Positions 48,050 to 58,092 of a stretch of 64,000 nt of DNA are shown here, piece by piece; position 1 is the stretch's first letter, and every line of letters begins with the position of its first letter. Origin of the DNA: Hsuehochloa calcarea (lineage: Eukaryota > Streptophyta > Magnoliopsida > Poales > Poaceae); contig CM070611.1 of the NCBI GenBank assembly GCA_036346395.1, forward strand, positions 24,190,473 through 24,254,472, given 5' to 3'. The translations under genes were made by a program, and so were the position numbers. Below the pieces are notes generated by a model, which was not told the origin of the DNA, did not search any database, and saw nothing but the letters and a program-made list of their open reading frames with translations.

Positions 48050-48440
48050 GGACCAGCACGACGCTCGGTTGGAACATGTTATTATTGGAAAATTTCAAGA
48101 ACAAATAACAAACTTGCAGAACCAAGTAAATCAACTCATGCAGGCGCAAGCCGCCCCTGTTAATTTGGGAGCAAGTCCTCCTCGACATCGGAGTAGCGTC
48201 GCGTCCACACATAATTCTGGACATAGCGACGTGCAATTACCGATCGACAACATCAAGGTAATATACATCTCTAGAATGCTCCAAAGATAGACCTATAGGA
48301 CGCCTTAGCTAATTGTGTACCATTTTGTAGGAGCCGACGCCCTGCAAGCTCCAAGTGAGGATGATTGGGTCGATTCCTATTGAGGCTGGGCGGGGTATGG
48401 TGTATCCATACTAGGAAGGGGCAGTGCAGCACGGTGCCCA
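48050..48440 (+). pseudogene. TNPA-like gene, 3' part, truncated
   Basis: Resumes after the TCCAA duplication with a coiled-coil segment rich in Gln and Leu (LEHVIIGKFQEQITNLQNQV, about 48065-48125). An intron lies at 48258-48330 (GTAATA...TTTTGTAG), and the next exon has EPTPCKLQVRMIGSIPIEAG and a GMVYPY block ending in a TAG. The rest of the conserved C-terminal region is not found before gypsy RT sequence begins at 48487. Confidence 0.7.
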
Positions 48441-48486
48441 GCTATACTGGAATTTGACACCTTTATGTGTCAGCTGGGACATCGGT

Positions 48487-48957
48487 CTAGCAATAGTAGA
48501 TGCCAGCTAAACCCAGGAAACTCCTCACTTCTTTGACATTGGTTGGCCTTTTCCATTCTACCACTGTTGAGATCTTGCTAGGATCAACTGAAATGCCCTC
48601 TTGATTAATTACATGGCCCAGAAACCCAACTTCAGAAATCCAGAATTCGTACTTCTTCAGCTTGGCATAAAATTGGTTCTCTCTTAAAGGCTCAAGAACC
48701 AACCTCAGTTGCTGGACATGATCCTCTTCCGTCTTGAAATAAATCAGGATATCATCAATGAATACTACAATGAAATCATCAAGGTATCGATGCAGCATAC
48801 TGTTCATGGCTTCCATGAAAACTGCAGGAGCATTTTTTAGCCCAAAAGACATAACCTTATACTCATAATGACCATATCTCGTAGAGAAAGCTGTATTCTC
48901 AATATCTTGCTCTCGAACTCGAATTTGGTTATAACCTGACTAAAGGTCAATCTTAGA
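48487..48957 (-). pseudogene. Gypsy reverse transcriptase, continuation of the minus-strand element
   Basis: RVT_1-type reverse transcriptase on the minus strand: SGYNQIRVREQDIENTAFST (about 48880-48940, after a TAG where Arg is expected), VMSFGLKNAPAVFMEAMN, the catalytic FIDDILIYFKTEEDH (about 48725-48770), GFLGHVINQEGISVDPSKI and VRSFLGLAG (about 48495-48520). It should join the RNase H at 22264, but about 90 codons are missing at the CACTA right junction. Upstream RT, gag and 5' LTR are absent because the match stops at 48957, where the direct repeat A begins. Confidence 0.85.
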
Positions 48958-49162
48958 GAAGTTTTTGCTAATGGTACGGAAGAAGACTGGTGTTGGAACT
49001 TGATGAGGAAATAGAACTGCTTCTGGCTAGTTTTTGGTAATGTCCCCAAGGCTTGTTTTGGTATAGTTTTATCCTGTTTGTTCAATAATTTGATCCATAT
49101 GTCCTCTCTTAATATTCATACGGGACTCTGTTTCAGTAACCTAACATAATTACCTGGCAGTG

Positions 49163-49195
<33 letters not shown>

Positions 49196-49417
49196 GGAAA
49201 ATGGTTTGTATAAAATTCTCCAGATCTTTTGATTCTTTTTGCTAACTCTTAAAGAAAGGTCGAGCTATGAACGACTAAAGTCTATCCAGAAATCTAAGAA
49301 CAACGAGAATAATTGTTTGGTGAAGATAAGGATGAGAATGCGAAAAAGAGGAGACATACATAGGAATGTTCTCCATTTTAACGTTGAAGAATCAGGTGCA
49401 AAGGCACGAACAATGAC
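48958..49417. repeat. Direct repeat A (about 460 bp)
   Basis: Starts GAAGTTTTTGCTAATGG and ends GCACGAACAATGAC. It is nearly identical to 50203-50712. It contains a (TG)n(TA)n microsatellite near 49162-49196. No coding content is recognised. Confidence 0.85.
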
Positions 49418-49844
49418 GGCGGCGGCTCACCAGAGCAGCTTCGGATCAGGAAGCGACCACTGGGCGAAGAAGGCGGCTCGGGCTCGAGTGAAGACGAAAC
49501 CAGGCGATGGAGGCGGCAGCTCCCCGGCTCCGGAACGACACCAATCGGGAAGACGCCAACGGGCGGCGAGGCAGTGGCCCCGTGCGAAGCGAAGGCGAAG
49601 CCAAGCGATGTATCCGGTGGTAGAGGCGCACAGACGACCTGAACTCGCTCGACCGACGACAGGGGCGGCACGATGAAGACGAAGGTGGCTCTGCTTCGGG
49701 TGCGTGCAAGGAAGACACATCATGTAGAGAAGCAGAGTAGAGGAGCACCGAGCAGAGGACCACGACAGAGGAGGCGGCTCACCGGCAACCGACGGCAGAG
49801 GAGACCAGCAACAGTCACGTGAGAAAAACCCTAACCCTACCTTT
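49418..49844 (-). other. GC-rich segment, possible copia leader or gag start
   Basis: Lies directly inside the primer site of a small copia LTR (49862-50077) and ends at repeat A. It may be the first 400 bp of that element's interior. Overlapping frames on both strands are Arg/Ser/Pro-rich and carry no motif, so no gene is called. Confidence 0.35.
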
Positions 49845-49856
49845 GCTCTGATACCA
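49845..49856 (-). other. Primer binding site of small copia remnant
   Basis: The minus strand reads TGGTATCAGAGC, an exact iMet site. Confidence 0.75.
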
Positions 49857-49861
49857 TATTA

Positions 49862-50077
49862 TGAATAGCGCTTGTATTCATCATGAGGCCAATGAGATAA
49901 TATTTATACATGTACATGTATAATATATATATGCAGATAACCTGTTATATAATAGAAGGAATACATAGATAATAATACATCTAACAACTGTGATGTAATT
50001 TTGTGCACTAACCACTGATCATGTCATTAGTGCAGTAATACACAAAATAATCAAGATCAAAATTTGGCATCCCAACA
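49862..50077 (-). repeat. Short copia-type LTR (about 216 bp)
   Basis: The minus strand starts TGTTGGGATGCC at 50077 and ends near CGCTATTCA at 49862, a few bases before an exact primer site. The length and TGTTGG start fit short-LTR copia elements. No second LTR is seen. Confidence 0.65.
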
Positions 50078-50202
50078 ATTCACCTTGGGTCTTCGATGCA
50101 CAGTTTTATCTCATGATAATTTCATACGGAACACCAAGTTCAATTCTCCGAGTGACCTAGCCCAAATATTTGCATTCGAAGCTTTCCCTGCAACACACCT
50201 GT

Positions 50203-50452
50203 GAAGTTTTTGCTAATGGTACGGAAGAAGACTGGTGTTGGAACTTGATGAGGAAATAGAACTGCTTCTGGCTAGTTTTTGGTAATGTCCCCAAGGCTTG
50301 TTTTGGTATAGTTTTATCCTGTTTGTTCAATAATTTGATCCATATGTCCTCTCTTAATATTCATACGGGACTCTGTTTCAGTAACCTAACATAATTACCT
50401 GGCAGTGGTGTGTGTGTATATATATATATATAGGAAAATGGTTTGTATAAAA

Positions 50453-50492
<40 letters not shown>

Positions 50493-50712
50493 AAAATGGT
50501 TCGTATAAAATTCTCCAGATCTTTTGATTCTTTTTGCTAACTCTTAACGAAAGGTCGAGCTATGAACGACTAAAGTCTATCCAGAAATCTAAGAACAACG
50601 AGAATAATTGTTTGGTGAAGATAAGGATGAGAATGCGGAAAAGAGGAGACATACATAGGAATGTTCTCCATTTTAACGTTGAATAATCAGGTGCAAAGGC
50701 ACGAACAATGAC
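50203..50712. repeat. Direct repeat B (about 510 bp)
   Basis: Second copy of 48958-49417, longer because the segment around GGAAAATGGTT is duplicated together with an expanded (TA)n tract (50456-50490). Only a handful of substitutions separate A and B. Confidence 0.85.
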
Positions 50713-52093
50713 TGTTCTTAGATGATTAAAGTTTGGAATCTTTACATGTATAAAAGATGGGATTAGAGTGGAGGCGTTACATACACAAAAGAAAAAAAGT
50801 TACGGCGGCGGCTGTGATTTTTGTTCTTTGCTTCTGCGTCATCTCCAGATAAGAAAATGCCGGCGGCGGTCACGACTTCGCTGGACGTGGGGTCGGAGGG
50901 AAAGAAAAACGTGCTGCTGTTTTTCTTTCTGCAAGATGATTTGATGTGATTGGCTGCTGCAGCTTGGTAGCCGTGGTGACTAGGTGCTTTCAGCAGCAGT
51001 CTGCTGATTGAGGTGATGCTACAACAGTACTTATGAGTGGTTAAATCCCATATACGAATTGGTTCAAGCATGTGCTTGTTTTGGTGATTGACGTGAGGGG
51101 CTATATCTTTCCTATATTCTATGTGCATGCATGACGTGAGGGCCTTTTGGCTTGGTGCGGTTGTGGTAGCAAAATCAGATTTTTGGAGATTAGGTGAGGT
51201 GGTGATCCGAAGCTAGGGTATAATTACATTTGCATACAGTGTCTGCTAATTAATTTTTGTTGCTACTTGTGTTGGTTCCATGCTGATTTTCTGGGGCACG
51301 TGAGAGATAACCAGTGGGAAAGATATTACAATTATTCATCCCTCCTCTGATTGTCATTAACGATCCTACAGTAAACAACTTATGGATCTTTCGAAATAGT
51401 CTGTGCAGGCACATTCTAATGTTGCACCACTTCTTCCAGAAATTAGGGAGCTTAGCAGGAGCACCAGTTTATGAACGAGACCTTGCTCCGGGACTGTAAC
51501 CTTGCTAAGGATCTCCCTTTAGTCTAAAAAAAGGAATGTTATCCATTTAAAGTTGCAGAATCAGGTGCAAAGGCATAAATAATGGTGGTCTGTTGGTCAC
51601 TATGTTGGGCATCAACTGCTTGGTAGATTAGCTATGAGAACCGGCGCAACTGCTGGAAACAATTAATGTACAATGGGCGTTAATTAAAATGGTGGAGTTT
51701 TAAACTTACCCATAAGTTGTATACATGATATCAGCCTCAGTATAACTTATGTCCAAAACTAGCGTTATAAATGAAACTTCTTTTTTTAATTTTTTATAAA
51801 AAGAATACTGGTGCAGATGTTTCGAATTTTCACTCTTAACACTTGTAGTCATAAACATATAGCGATTGTGATTATATAGTAAGGCATATAACTGTAATAG
51901 TATAGTGTTAAAAAAAACTGTATGTAAAGAATGGCAATAAAATAGTGAGCCACCTTGATTAAATGTTACTTTATGAACTAAATATTTACATATTCTTGTT
52001 GCAAGAAAAAAATGAAACGGTATCTGATTGAACTGCTGCAACAAATGTTTACCAATTAACATTTATGAAAATTTTAGATGTTTAGAAATACAT
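50713..52093. other. No gene recognised; includes one fragment of a dispersed local module
   Basis: AT-rich DNA. 51531-51585 is a short copy of the module found at 49261-49416, 50551-50711, 52331-52560 and 53230-53450. 51814-51836 is identical to 63099-63121. No other structure is supported. Confidence 0.45.
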
Positions 52094-52330
52094 TGTCGGG
52101 ATCCGGATTACCAAATCCGAAACCGTTTGGGTATTCTGCACTATTCTAAAATAACGCTAATGCACACAGTACAAACATTGATAAAATATCAACCATTCAA
52201 CGAAATAACTAAGAAAGTAGCAAATTAATTTCAAACAATAGCACAGAAAATAACTTGCGGTGGTCATCCGATATGCCCACAGGCAATCGACTAGGGATCT
52301 TATCCTAGTTACCAAAATCTTCAAAATAAA
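52094..52330 (-). repeat. Fragment of a gypsy-type LTR end
   Basis: Starts TGTCGGGATCCGG, like the outer ends of the two long-LTR elements at 24451 and 38755. It includes the ATCGACTAGGG region corresponding to ATCGACTGGGG at 24670, then breaks off. It is interpreted as a truncated solo LTR of a related family. Confidence 0.55.
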
Positions 52331-52560
52331 CCTCTCGTAGAACTGTGAGTTTCCTGGTTCTTCCTCGGTAACTGATAAACAAACGACTTAAGTCTGTGCA
52401 TAAATCTAACAACCACGAGAATAATTATTTGGTGAAAATAAGGATGAGATGTGATAAAGAGAGGAGGCATAATACGAATATTCTCCATTTAAAGTAGCGG
52501 AATCAGAATCAGGTGCAAAGGCACAAATAGTGGGAATTTTTAAAAATAATATTTATTTTA
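52331..52560. repeat. Local module, copy 3
   Basis: Runs from CTCGTAGAACTGTGAGTTTC through GGTGAAAATAAGGATGAGA to GGTGCAAAGGCACAAATAG. It matches 53230-53450 over its length and 49261-49416 and 50551-50711 over about 150 bp. Confidence 0.75.
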
Positions 52561-53229
52561 ATAAATAAGTGGAAATCAGCTGAAATGAAGCACATGCATA
52601 GCTTCAGGGGGACTAATAGATGGGGAAATTTGCCTCAGTAGGGTCAAGAGCTCACCGGAGAGGCGTGGTTGTCGGCGGTGGCGAAGGAAGCAAGGAGGCT
52701 CATGGTGGCAGCTCTGTGCGAGCGCTGATAGCTGAAATGGGTGGTGCGAGAAGGTTTAGTGAGACGAGGAGATGCTCAAACCGGGCACAAAGTTGATTAA
52801 GGCTCACCGGGCTTGAGGATCCTTCATGGCTACTTCGACGCCAGAGGTGGGGAAGAAGGTCCAATTGCAGCTCTACACTGCAATGGAAGAACAGGGGAGT
52901 GAGGGGGTGACTGAGTGGGCCAAATGGCACAAGATGACATGCACGTCGAGGGTTCAGGGCACTGGACACAGTTGTGCTTCGACGAAGCGCGTGCACCGAA
53001 GCTCGAGACGATGACATGTTCCGGGCATTACAGTGGATGAAACTTACTGAGGAGAGGAGATATGGAAATGGCAAGGTAAGTGAGGTGTTTTGACACGCTC
53101 AGGAGTGCTTCAAATAGCGAGATGGGGACGAGAATGACGACAAGATCAAAACGGTTAGCCCACTTTCTCGCGGCTTTCTCTCCATCTGGGCGGGAAAAAG
53201 GGCATCAATAGGGTAGGAGGTCGAAACAT
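52561..53229. other. Between module copies; no gene recognised
   Basis: Moderately GC-rich, with a GCTCACCGGAGAGGCG block also seen in similar form near 49776. Open frames on both strands overlap and have no domain features. Confidence 0.4.
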
Positions 53230-53450
53230 CCTCATAGAACTCTCAGTTTCCTGGTCCTTCCTCTGCAACTGATAAACGACTTAAGTCTGTGCTGAAATCT
53301 AACAACAACAAGAATATTTATTTGGTGAAGATAAGGATGAGAATGTGATAAATAGAGGAGGCATGCATACGAATGTTCTCCATTTAAAGTAGCAGAATCA
53401 GGTGCAAAGGCACAAATAGTGGGAATTTTTAGAATAATAGTATTTTAATA
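53230..53450. repeat. Local module, copy 4
   Basis: Second full-length copy of 52331-52560, including the flanking CAGTTTCCTGGTCCTTCCTC and the GGGAATTTTTA tail. Confidence 0.75.
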
Positions 53451-53741
53451 AAGAAGTAAAAAATAAATAGTCATTTTTTCTTTTACAAAAATAGGCTATT
53501 GTCACGATTTCAAATAGCCACAGGCTCCTATCGTCTGTTGAAATGACGATTGTAGCCCTGTCGTCATGGCAACAGTGCTGAATTAGTACGAAAGGCTCCT
53601 GTGCGACAAAAGCTAGAAATTGGAGAACAAAAATTGCGAAAGATGGTTGGATGAGGGCCGGTGTACTATGCAGGGAACAGGGCCACTGGTCTGAAGAGCG
53701 GTGCTACGGGGTTAAGGTCGAAGACATAGTAGGCTAATATT
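53451..53741. other. Left flank of copia C
   Basis: No gene or repeat recognised. Confidence 0.4.
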
Positions 53742-53939
53742 TGTTGGACCGAAAAGGCGACTAGAGGGGGGGTTGAATAGGAGCATGCTCACTTTTTCAC
53801 AAATAATGGATTCAACACAAATTTCACTCAGTAGCTATGGAAGCTATAAAGATCAGTATATTAGTACATGGGAAGACTAATATTGAATCCAATAAAAACC
53901 CCTAAACAATACTACACAAGATGACAAATCTCAGTGCAC

Positions 53940-54012
53940 TACCGGTCGGACCGCTGGAACAAGGGCGGTCGGACCGATTGTCTACCAGTCTGACCGGTGA
54001 TGCTGGCCGGTC
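53940..54012. repeat. CGGTCNGACCG palindrome array, LTR-end cluster (copia C)
   Basis: Four copies of CGGTCGGACCG, CGGTCTGACCG or a near variant within 73 bp. The matching part of the other LTR (61555-61620) is decayed. Confidence 0.75.
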
Positions 54013-55067
54013 TGACCGCTGGCCTCCAGAACAGATCAAACACCGCGATGACGAAGTTGCAAATAGATGAAACTTTTGATCTACAACTCCAAACTTGATG
54101 AAACTTGGAACACGCCTTCTCTATGATATCAGGAAGCTATTCCAATCGAAGATTGTGATAATTCTTGGAAGAATAAAAATCATTTTTCGTTTGATCGAAG
54201 AAGGGTCCAAAACCGGGTCAAAACGAAAACTTGATCCACGATCTTGCTCGTGGGTGAATGATGATCAAGATGATCCTAGTTGGGTTCCCACACGTCACAG
54301 CAAGCTAGATCATGTGAAGAATTCAATCAAAAACTCGCGGATCAAAGAAAGACTCAAAATCATCAAATATAAAGAAAGAACGCAACGAGACAAAACATGA
54401 TCAAACTTTCTCTAGATTGATTTGATATGATTAGGGCTTACAGCCACTCCATCAATGGAGGACAATGCTCAATCCAAGAGCACGAAAATCACATCAAACT
54501 ATCAAGAACCCTAGCCTCCACAAAAGCTCTCCCTAAAAAAATTAGAGTTTACAAAATAGCAAAACAGACGAAGGGAAGGTGTAGCCACCTCCCACCCCTA
54601 TTTGTAGTGGAGGCTTAGACCTTCTAGAAGTTTGACTCAATTGGGCTCCCGCTAAGGCCCAAAATAAAAGGGACACTTACACACGCATTTTAATGCGCCA
54701 TTTTTAACTCCCCTTGACCTAACTAGCTACACCTTGCGCCATCTTGCGCCTCGGATTAGCTAATAGATCACCCATGTCCATCTTGCACCACGCTTGAGTA
54801 CATTGACCTCACCCGGCATCGTCGATCGTTCTGGACCTCAGCTGTCCAAGCCTAGTCCCGATCATCCTCGCCGTTGATCGTCGTTGACCACCAAGCAACC
54901 TGCACAACAATAGACAAGTAAACCAAATTAGGAACAAGTTCTTCACAACTTGACCCATGTTAGTCAAAACATGCATCATGCAACATATATGGCATGAAAC
55001 TCATGACTTTGACATAACAATCGAATATCGCCGCCACGACGGGCGACGAACCAAGTGACCCACCCTG

Positions 55068-55360
55068 GCCGGTCTGACCGCCACCTATGGGCCGGTCAGA
55101 CTGCCAGCTCGGACTTAGCCATTTTTTCTCTCTGGAAAACCGAAACCTACTGGAAATTTCAAAACAATAGAACTTTTGACTAGAGACTCCAAAAATTATG
55201 AGACCAAGTCCAATAGAATCCCCTCTGTTGCCTGCTACCTCTATTTTTGGCCCAGCTCAATCCAACACATTCTGACATTGCCAGTCCCACCGTCGCTAGG
55301 GCCGGTCGGACCGCCGCATGCACCGGTCTGACCGCCGCCCTGGCCGGTCAGACCGGTTAT
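55068..55360. repeat. CGGTCNGACCG palindrome array, LTR-start cluster (copia C)
   Basis: Copies near 55070, 55091, 55310, 55324 and 55343 with N = T, A or G. The matching region of the 5' LTR is 62671-62960. Confidence 0.75.
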
Positions 55361-55471
55361 GGCCTGACAGCACTGAACTTTGCCGAAAACACATGAAATG
55401 ACAAACCGTTAACGCCATTGCCAATTGTCACGTCATCCTAAGATCTGGAGCATATCCCCATGATATCCACA

Positions 55472-55485
55472 ATCTCCCCTTGATG
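55472..55485 (-). other. Polypurine tract of copia C
   Basis: The minus strand reads ATCAAGGGGAGATT, abutting the LTR start TGTGG. Confidence 0.75.
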
Positions 55486-57700
55486 AACACATTGGCAATA
55501 ATACAGAAAATGTAATTTGGTGGTTTGAAAAGTAAAATACTTTCGTTTTCGCATAAATGCACAACTTGGTCCACAAGCAAGAGAAAGCAATGGAAATAAC
55601 CAAGCTGGTATCAGAATAGCATAGGCAAGTGAGATAAGGTAAAAGAAGGCATAAAAACTTTGATTTCCATAAAAGAGTCAAAAATCTCACATAACGTCCA
55701 TATGAAAGAACAATTGTTCAATTTACCTATGATCATTGTGAGGATAAATAAATGCAATTAATGTTCAGAAAAGTCAATAAGACAATAATAATGCAATTCA
55801 AAAACTCCCCCTCACTATGATCCTCAGATTTCAGAAAATTTCAAATTCTCCAATTTCTCCCCCTTTTATCATTTTTATATATCTTCTCCCCTTTATACAA
55901 CAATGATATATTTTCTCCCCCAACATTGAAATATCTTCTCCCCTTTGACAATGGAGTCATCGTGGAATCACGCCTTCCTCTCATCCAGAGATAACAAATG
56001 CAGAATGAAGAAAGAAGCATAAGAAGGAGTATGCATGAAGTGCAAGGCAGTAGCTTCATTTTTTTGTATTTTTTAATTTTTTGATTACAAGAAACTTTGG
56101 AGATTACCCAAAAGAACAAGCTAACATCTCTAATATTGCACAAACAACATATCAAGCCTAACAACGCTAGTAAGATCATGATATGACATATCTATCAAAG
56201 CTAAGCAGGAAGGCTCAAAAATAAAGCAATAGATTTGATCAATTTAAGCAAAGCTTGAAATTTAGCAAGATCATCAAACTGGCCATGTCAAAATGTCAAA
56301 GTGAGATAAAAAAGCTAACAAAGACCACATTGCTACGAATTGGTGAGATGATCCACAAGGAATCACGGATCTTGGAAGAACAACCTCCCTCCAATATTCA
56401 CGCAATCACAAAACCCTATATGGGAATTTCCGAAACGCATGTATTCATTTTGCGCCACATAAACCTGTTTATTTTCTGTATTTTCTTCAACTCTAACTTG
56501 CTTACAATGGGGCTCTACCCCTAAATATATAGCCATGAACAGTAAACTGTCTCTCGACTGTAGCAATGAACAGTAATCCGAGTCAAGATCTTGTAGCAAT
56601 GAACGATGTCGACTTGATTCATCGTTCATGAACAAGACTAAACCGGTTTTTATTGCAAACTCCTTTAATTCAAAATTTAAACTACTCTAATTGCTGAAAA
56701 TAGATTAAACTATCCTATTACAAGTAATTTATAATTAACTTCTTTTAAAGAATGATCCGAATTGGAATTGCACCAATACAAACCCATTTTGGATTTTTAG
56801 GCTGAAAATGTATTGATTTCGGAATAGAGTTTGAATTTGGTTCTTCTATCTTTTCTTGGCTGAATTCTCTTGTATACTTTGCAACATGCAAAGTCCTTTG
56901 TTCTTGTGTCTTCCCATATCCGCTAAAGCTCCCCGGTCGGCATTCCTCCCTATCCTTTCTCTTTGCCGAACCTCGTTCTTGTTTTTTCTCCATTGATGCA
57001 TAATAGGCTCAACTTGAGGCTTAATACACACTTGCCGCTTAGGGATATTGACTACCATAGTAGATGCACTTAGGGCCTCATCAAGTAGTTTGGCACAATT
57101 TAAGCATAAGATAATCTTGATTTTTCATGTTTCACAAGAGTAGTTTTATATTATCAAGAACACAAGAAGCTCAAGTAATGGTCAATTTTAGATTCAAGAG
57201 CTAACAAAGCAATTCTGACAGGGCTAATGTCACAAAAGGAGCACTAATTGCGCAACTAGCTAAAACATCCACAAATTATAATTTTTAGTTCGAGTTGTTT
57301 TTAGAGTTCTAGCTCATACAGCAAAGACTTATCTGTATATGTGAAAGCATGATAATTCTAGCAAGTCAAAGAACTAGACATGGCATTGAGCAAGAATTGA
57401 AATACTAAAGCTCCAAAGGGTAATAGGCAAAGCTTCATCAATTTTAAAACATAAGAAGAAAAACTTATATTACAATGCATCTTTTTGGATACCACCTGTT
57501 GAATTTTTCATACTACTTGTTAGATTTTTTATATGAATGCAATATGATACAATGAGATGCAATAAAAGCTTAAAAACCTAAAAAATTCAATAAGATCAAT
57601 AAGTTCAGAAAAAGAACAAAAAATATCAAAAGAACAAGGTAAGATCAGAAAAGATCGAACTCCCCCTCAAACCAACCCATAGGGTTAAATTACCCTAACT
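55486..57700 (-). other. Spacer of copia C with repeated purine tracts and a probable inserted fragment
   Basis: Non-coding spacer. Five further CTCCCC(C)TTT-type pyrimidine tracts (purine on the minus strand) lie between 55799 and 55945. About 56340-57075 looks foreign to the spacer. Confidence 0.6.
56340..57075 (-). repeat. Possible inserted LTR-type fragment
   Basis: The minus strand shows a TATA-like CTATATATTTAGG (about 56519-56531), repeated TTCATTGCTACA blocks (three near 56560-56605), and upstream a lysine/arginine-rich open frame with no recognised domain. This looks like part of an unrelated LTR element. Ends and target duplication could not be defined. Confidence 0.35.
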
Positions 57701-58092
57701 TATATACCACTCCTCAAGGTGGCAAACCTAGTTGGGTCTAAAGGCTTGGTGAGGATATCATGCCATGTGTCCACTCGAGCCCACATGCGCTTGAGCCTCG
57801 GACTCTACAAAGTGCAATCAACAGGCATTATATACCACTACAACTATCACCTTTTGGGCCATACTATGACATGGTCTCTAAGGAAGTGATAGCGAATGTC
57901 TATGTACTTGGTCCTAGAGTGTTGCAATGTCTATGTGCTTGGTCCTAGAGTGTTGGGTTCTTAGCAATATTAATAGCGATGTTATCACGAGAAAAGAGGA
58001 ACACTAGCAAAATTTAACCCATAATCCTTAAGAGTGGTTACCATCCACAAAATCGACTACAAACAACTAGCGTGAGCTACATATTCACCGCT
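57700..58092 (-). pseudogene. Copia C RNase H remnant
   Basis: The minus strand after the long ORF retains pieces of the copia RNase H C-terminus, including an INIAKNP block (near 57970). It contains a 30-bp tandem duplication (57895-57924 and 57926-57955), which destroys the frame. Confidence 0.55.

Larger units (their letters stand above)
22265..48440 (+). mobile_element. CACTA (En/Spm) DNA transposon with TNP2 and TNPA-like genes; 3' end lost
   Basis: The left end is CACTACTACAAAAC (22265-22278), the canonical CACTA terminus, followed by subterminal inverted repeats built on CACAGACGGTTCT. Two genes on the plus strand follow: a TNP2-type transposase (22829-35069) and a Transposase_24/TNPA-like protein (about 37760-48440), each interrupted by a retroelement. 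It lies between the RT and RNase H of the minus-strand gypsy. No GTAGTAGTG terminus is seen near 48440-48487 and about 90 gypsy codons are missing there, so the 3' end was probably deleted. Without the two insertions it would be about 7.8 kb. Confidence 0.85.
53742..55471 (-). repeat. 3' LTR of copia C
   Basis: The minus strand starts TGTGGATATCATGG at 55471 and ends GGTCCAACA at 53742, 1730 bp. The TATA position (54599-54606) reads TACAAATA on the minus strand, degraded relative to the 5' LTR. Palindromes cluster at 53940-54010 and 55068-55360. Confidence 0.85.

Noticed and set aside
49378..49763. Frames of about 100 codons on both strands
   Set aside because: Arg/Ser/Pro-rich, mutually overlapping, no domain. 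They lie just inside a copia primer site.
49827..49841. Telomere-like AACCCTAACCCTACC
   Set aside because: Only two imperfect units, next to a primer binding site. Too short for an interstitial telomere.
50763..51128. 121-codon minus-strand frame
   Set aside because: Low-complexity Ser/Lys/Asn composition, no recognised domain, no supporting context.
52700..53074. 124-codon minus-strand frame
   Set aside because: No domain, competing frame on the other strand, and flanked by local repeat modules.
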